This document shows, piece after piece, positions 36,487-37,730 of a stretch of DNA of 37,730 nt. The DNA is from Apilactobacillus timberlakei (lineage in GTDB: Bacteria; Bacillota; Bacilli; Lactobacillales; Lactobacillaceae), in contig NZ_POST01000002.1 of the NCBI RefSeq assembly GCF_002993965.1, positions 64,287 through 102,016 on the forward strand, in the 5' to 3' direction. The notes below the pieces were generated by a model. It saw only the letters and a list, made by a program, of their open reading frames with translations. It made no database searches and was not told the DNA's origin. Made by a program: the position numbers and the translations under genes. Each line of letters begins with the position of its first letter. The stretch's first letter is position 1.

Positions 36487-37730
36487 ATGGCAAGTAATAA
36501 GATTATCGGAATTGATTTAGGAACAACTAACTCAGCCGTTGCTGTTCTTGAAGGTAAAGAACCAAAAATCATTACAAATCCAGAAGGATCACGTACTACA
36601 CCATCTGTAGTTGCATTTAAAGATGGCGAAACACAAATTGGTGAAGTTGCAAAGCGTCAAATGATCACTAACCCTAACACTATCTCATCAATTAAGAGTC
36701 ACATGGGTGAAGAAGGATACACTGTTGATGTTGATGGTAAGAAATATACACCACAACAAATTTCAGCAATGATCTTACAATACATTAAAGGATTCGCCGA
36801 AGATTACTTAGGCGATACTGTTAGCGAAGCAGTTATTACTGTTCCTGCTTACTTTAATGATGCTCAAAGACAAGCTACTAAAGATGCTGGTAAAATTGCT
36901 GGTTTAGATGTAAAACGTATTATTAATGAACCAACTGCTGCTTCATTAGCTTATGGTCTAGACAAACAAGATAAAGATGAAAAAGTTCTTGTTTATGACC
37001 TTGGTGGTGGTACTTTTGATGTTTCCGTTCTTGAATTAGGTGACGGTGTATTCCAAGTTCTATCTACTAATGGTGACACTCACTTAGGTGGGGATGACTT
37101 CGATAAGAAGATTATGGATTACCTAGTTGCACAATTTAAAGATGAAAACGGTGTTGACTTATCAAATGATAAGATGGCATTACAACGTTTGAAGGATGCT
37201 GCTGAAAAAGCTAAGAAAGACTTATCAGGTGTTTCTGAAACTGAAATTAGCTTACCATTCATCGCTTCAGGCGAAAATGGTCCATTACATCTACAAACTA
37301 AGCTAAGCAGATCTAAGTTTAATGAATTAACTTCTGATTTAGTTGATAAGACCAAGAAACCATTTGATGAAGCTCTTAAAGATGCTGGTTTAAGCACATC
37401 AGATATTGATGAAGTTATCTTAAATGGTGGTTCAACTCGTATTCCAGCCGTACAAGAAGCTGTTAAGAGCTGGACTGGTAAAGAACCAAACCATTCAATT
37501 AATCCTGATGAAGCCGTTGCTTTAGGTGCTGCTGTACAAGGTGGTGTCTTAACTGGTGATGTTAAGGATGTTGTACTATTAGATGTTACCCCATTATCAT
37601 TAGGTATTGAAACTATGGGTGGAGTATTCACTAAGTTAATTGACAGAAATACTACAATTCCAACTTCAAAATCACAAGTATTCTCAACTGCTGCTGATAA
37701 TCAACCTGCTGTTGATATTCATGTACTACA
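36487..37730 (+). CDS. dnaK: Chaperone protein DnaK, 5' part
   Basis: Hsp70 chaperone, cut by the window end after 414 codons with no stop. The ATG at 36487 follows AAAGGGGAAAG. The actin-like ATPase domain is almost complete: [63 protein letters not shown] and [13 protein letters not shown]. The linker [15 protein letters not shown] and the start of the substrate domain follow. As in other Gram-positive DnaK it lacks the segment of about 24 residues found in the ATPase domain of Gram-negative forms. The gene is controlled by the CIRCE upstream of hrcA; dnaJ is expected beyond the edge. Confidence 0.97.
   Translation, partial: MASNKIIGIDLGTTNSAVAVLEGKEPKIITNPEGSRTTPSVVAFKDGETQIGEVAKRQMITNPNTISSIKSHMGEEGYTVDVDGKKYTPQQISAMILQYIKGFAEDYLGDTVSEAVITVPAYFNDAQRQATKDAGKIAGLDVKRIINEPTAASLAYGLDKQDKDEKVLVYDLGGGTFDVSVLELGDGVFQVLSTNGDTHLGGDDFDKKIMDYLVAQFKDENGVDLSNDKMALQRLKDAAEKAKKDLSGVSETEISLPFIASGENGPLHLQTKLSRSKFNELTSDLVDKTKKPFDEALKDAGLSTSDIDEVILNGGSTRIPAVQEAVKSWTGKEPNHSINPDEAVALGAAVQGGVLTGDVKDVVLLDVTPLSLGIETMGGVFTKLIDRNTTIPTSKSQVFSTAADNQPAVDIHVL

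Noticed and set aside
37119-37631. A 170-residue open frame on the minus strand at the right end
   Set aside because: It lies entirely antisense to dnaK, is rich in Ser/Thr as expected from reversed biased codons, and has no ribosome binding site.

Overview
The window is a stretch of strongly A+T-rich chromosome from a low-GC Gram-positive bacterium. Gene content and order point to the Lactobacillales, most probably the Lactobacillaceae: PolC-type replicase, clpX-ysxC, uvrC-obgE-rnz-recJ-apt, rpsB-tsf-pyrH-frr-uppS-cdsA-rseP-proS-polC, rimP-nusA-ylxR-ylxQ-infB-rbfA-truB-ribF, hrcA-grpE-dnaK, a mevalonate-pathway HMG-CoA synthase and a nucleoside 2-deoxyribosyltransferase. The genus cannot be fixed from the sequence alone. 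Many genes start with TTG or GTG behind a good ribosome binding site, and several starts are placed on that basis.

Layout. Positions 1-1376: end of clpX, ysxC, a MazG-like gene, and a tiny 46-residue basic protein on the minus strand. 1468-8554: DNA repair, ribosome assembly and RNA processing genes (uvrC, obgE, rnz, recJ), then apt. 8592-8677: a tRNA-Ser(CGA). 8723-10276: the least core-like part, with a secreted dispersin-B-like GH20 glycosidase and an unrecognised 80-residue protein. 10288-15017: mvaS-ndt, then lexA facing a DUF896 (ynzC) gene across a candidate SOS box, then yneF, plsC, a YabB/TrmN6-like methyltransferase and a GIY-YIG protein. 15034-23487: translation, nucleotide, envelope-lipid and protease genes (rpsB to proS), with an unrecognised 132-residue gene between frr and uppS. 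23518-27837: polC. 27844-34728: the rimP-nusA-infB operon and truB-ribF. 34734-37730: the HrcA-controlled heat-shock operon, with dnaK running off the end.

How the genes work together. Most encode housekeeping functions: ribosome biogenesis (YsxC, ObgE, RimP, RbfA, TrmN-like, TruB), translation factors (EF-Ts, RRF, IF-2, ProS), replication and repair (PolC, UvrC, RecJ, LexA), isoprenoid to undecaprenyl and phospholipid synthesis (MvaS, UppS, PlsC, CdsA), and proteostasis (ClpX, RseP, HrcA, GrpE, DnaK). No phage, insertion sequence, CRISPR array or defence island is visible, and I do not see a clear new multi-gene system. The items that most deserve a second look are regulatory: a CIRCE operator with a tandem duplicated right half-site, a promoter plus intrinsic terminator inside the rimP-nusA leader that fits NusA autoregulation by attenuation, and an rpsB leader with mutually exclusive pairings. 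To these add the dispersin-like enzyme with an altered catalytic motif and the two unrecognised small proteins.
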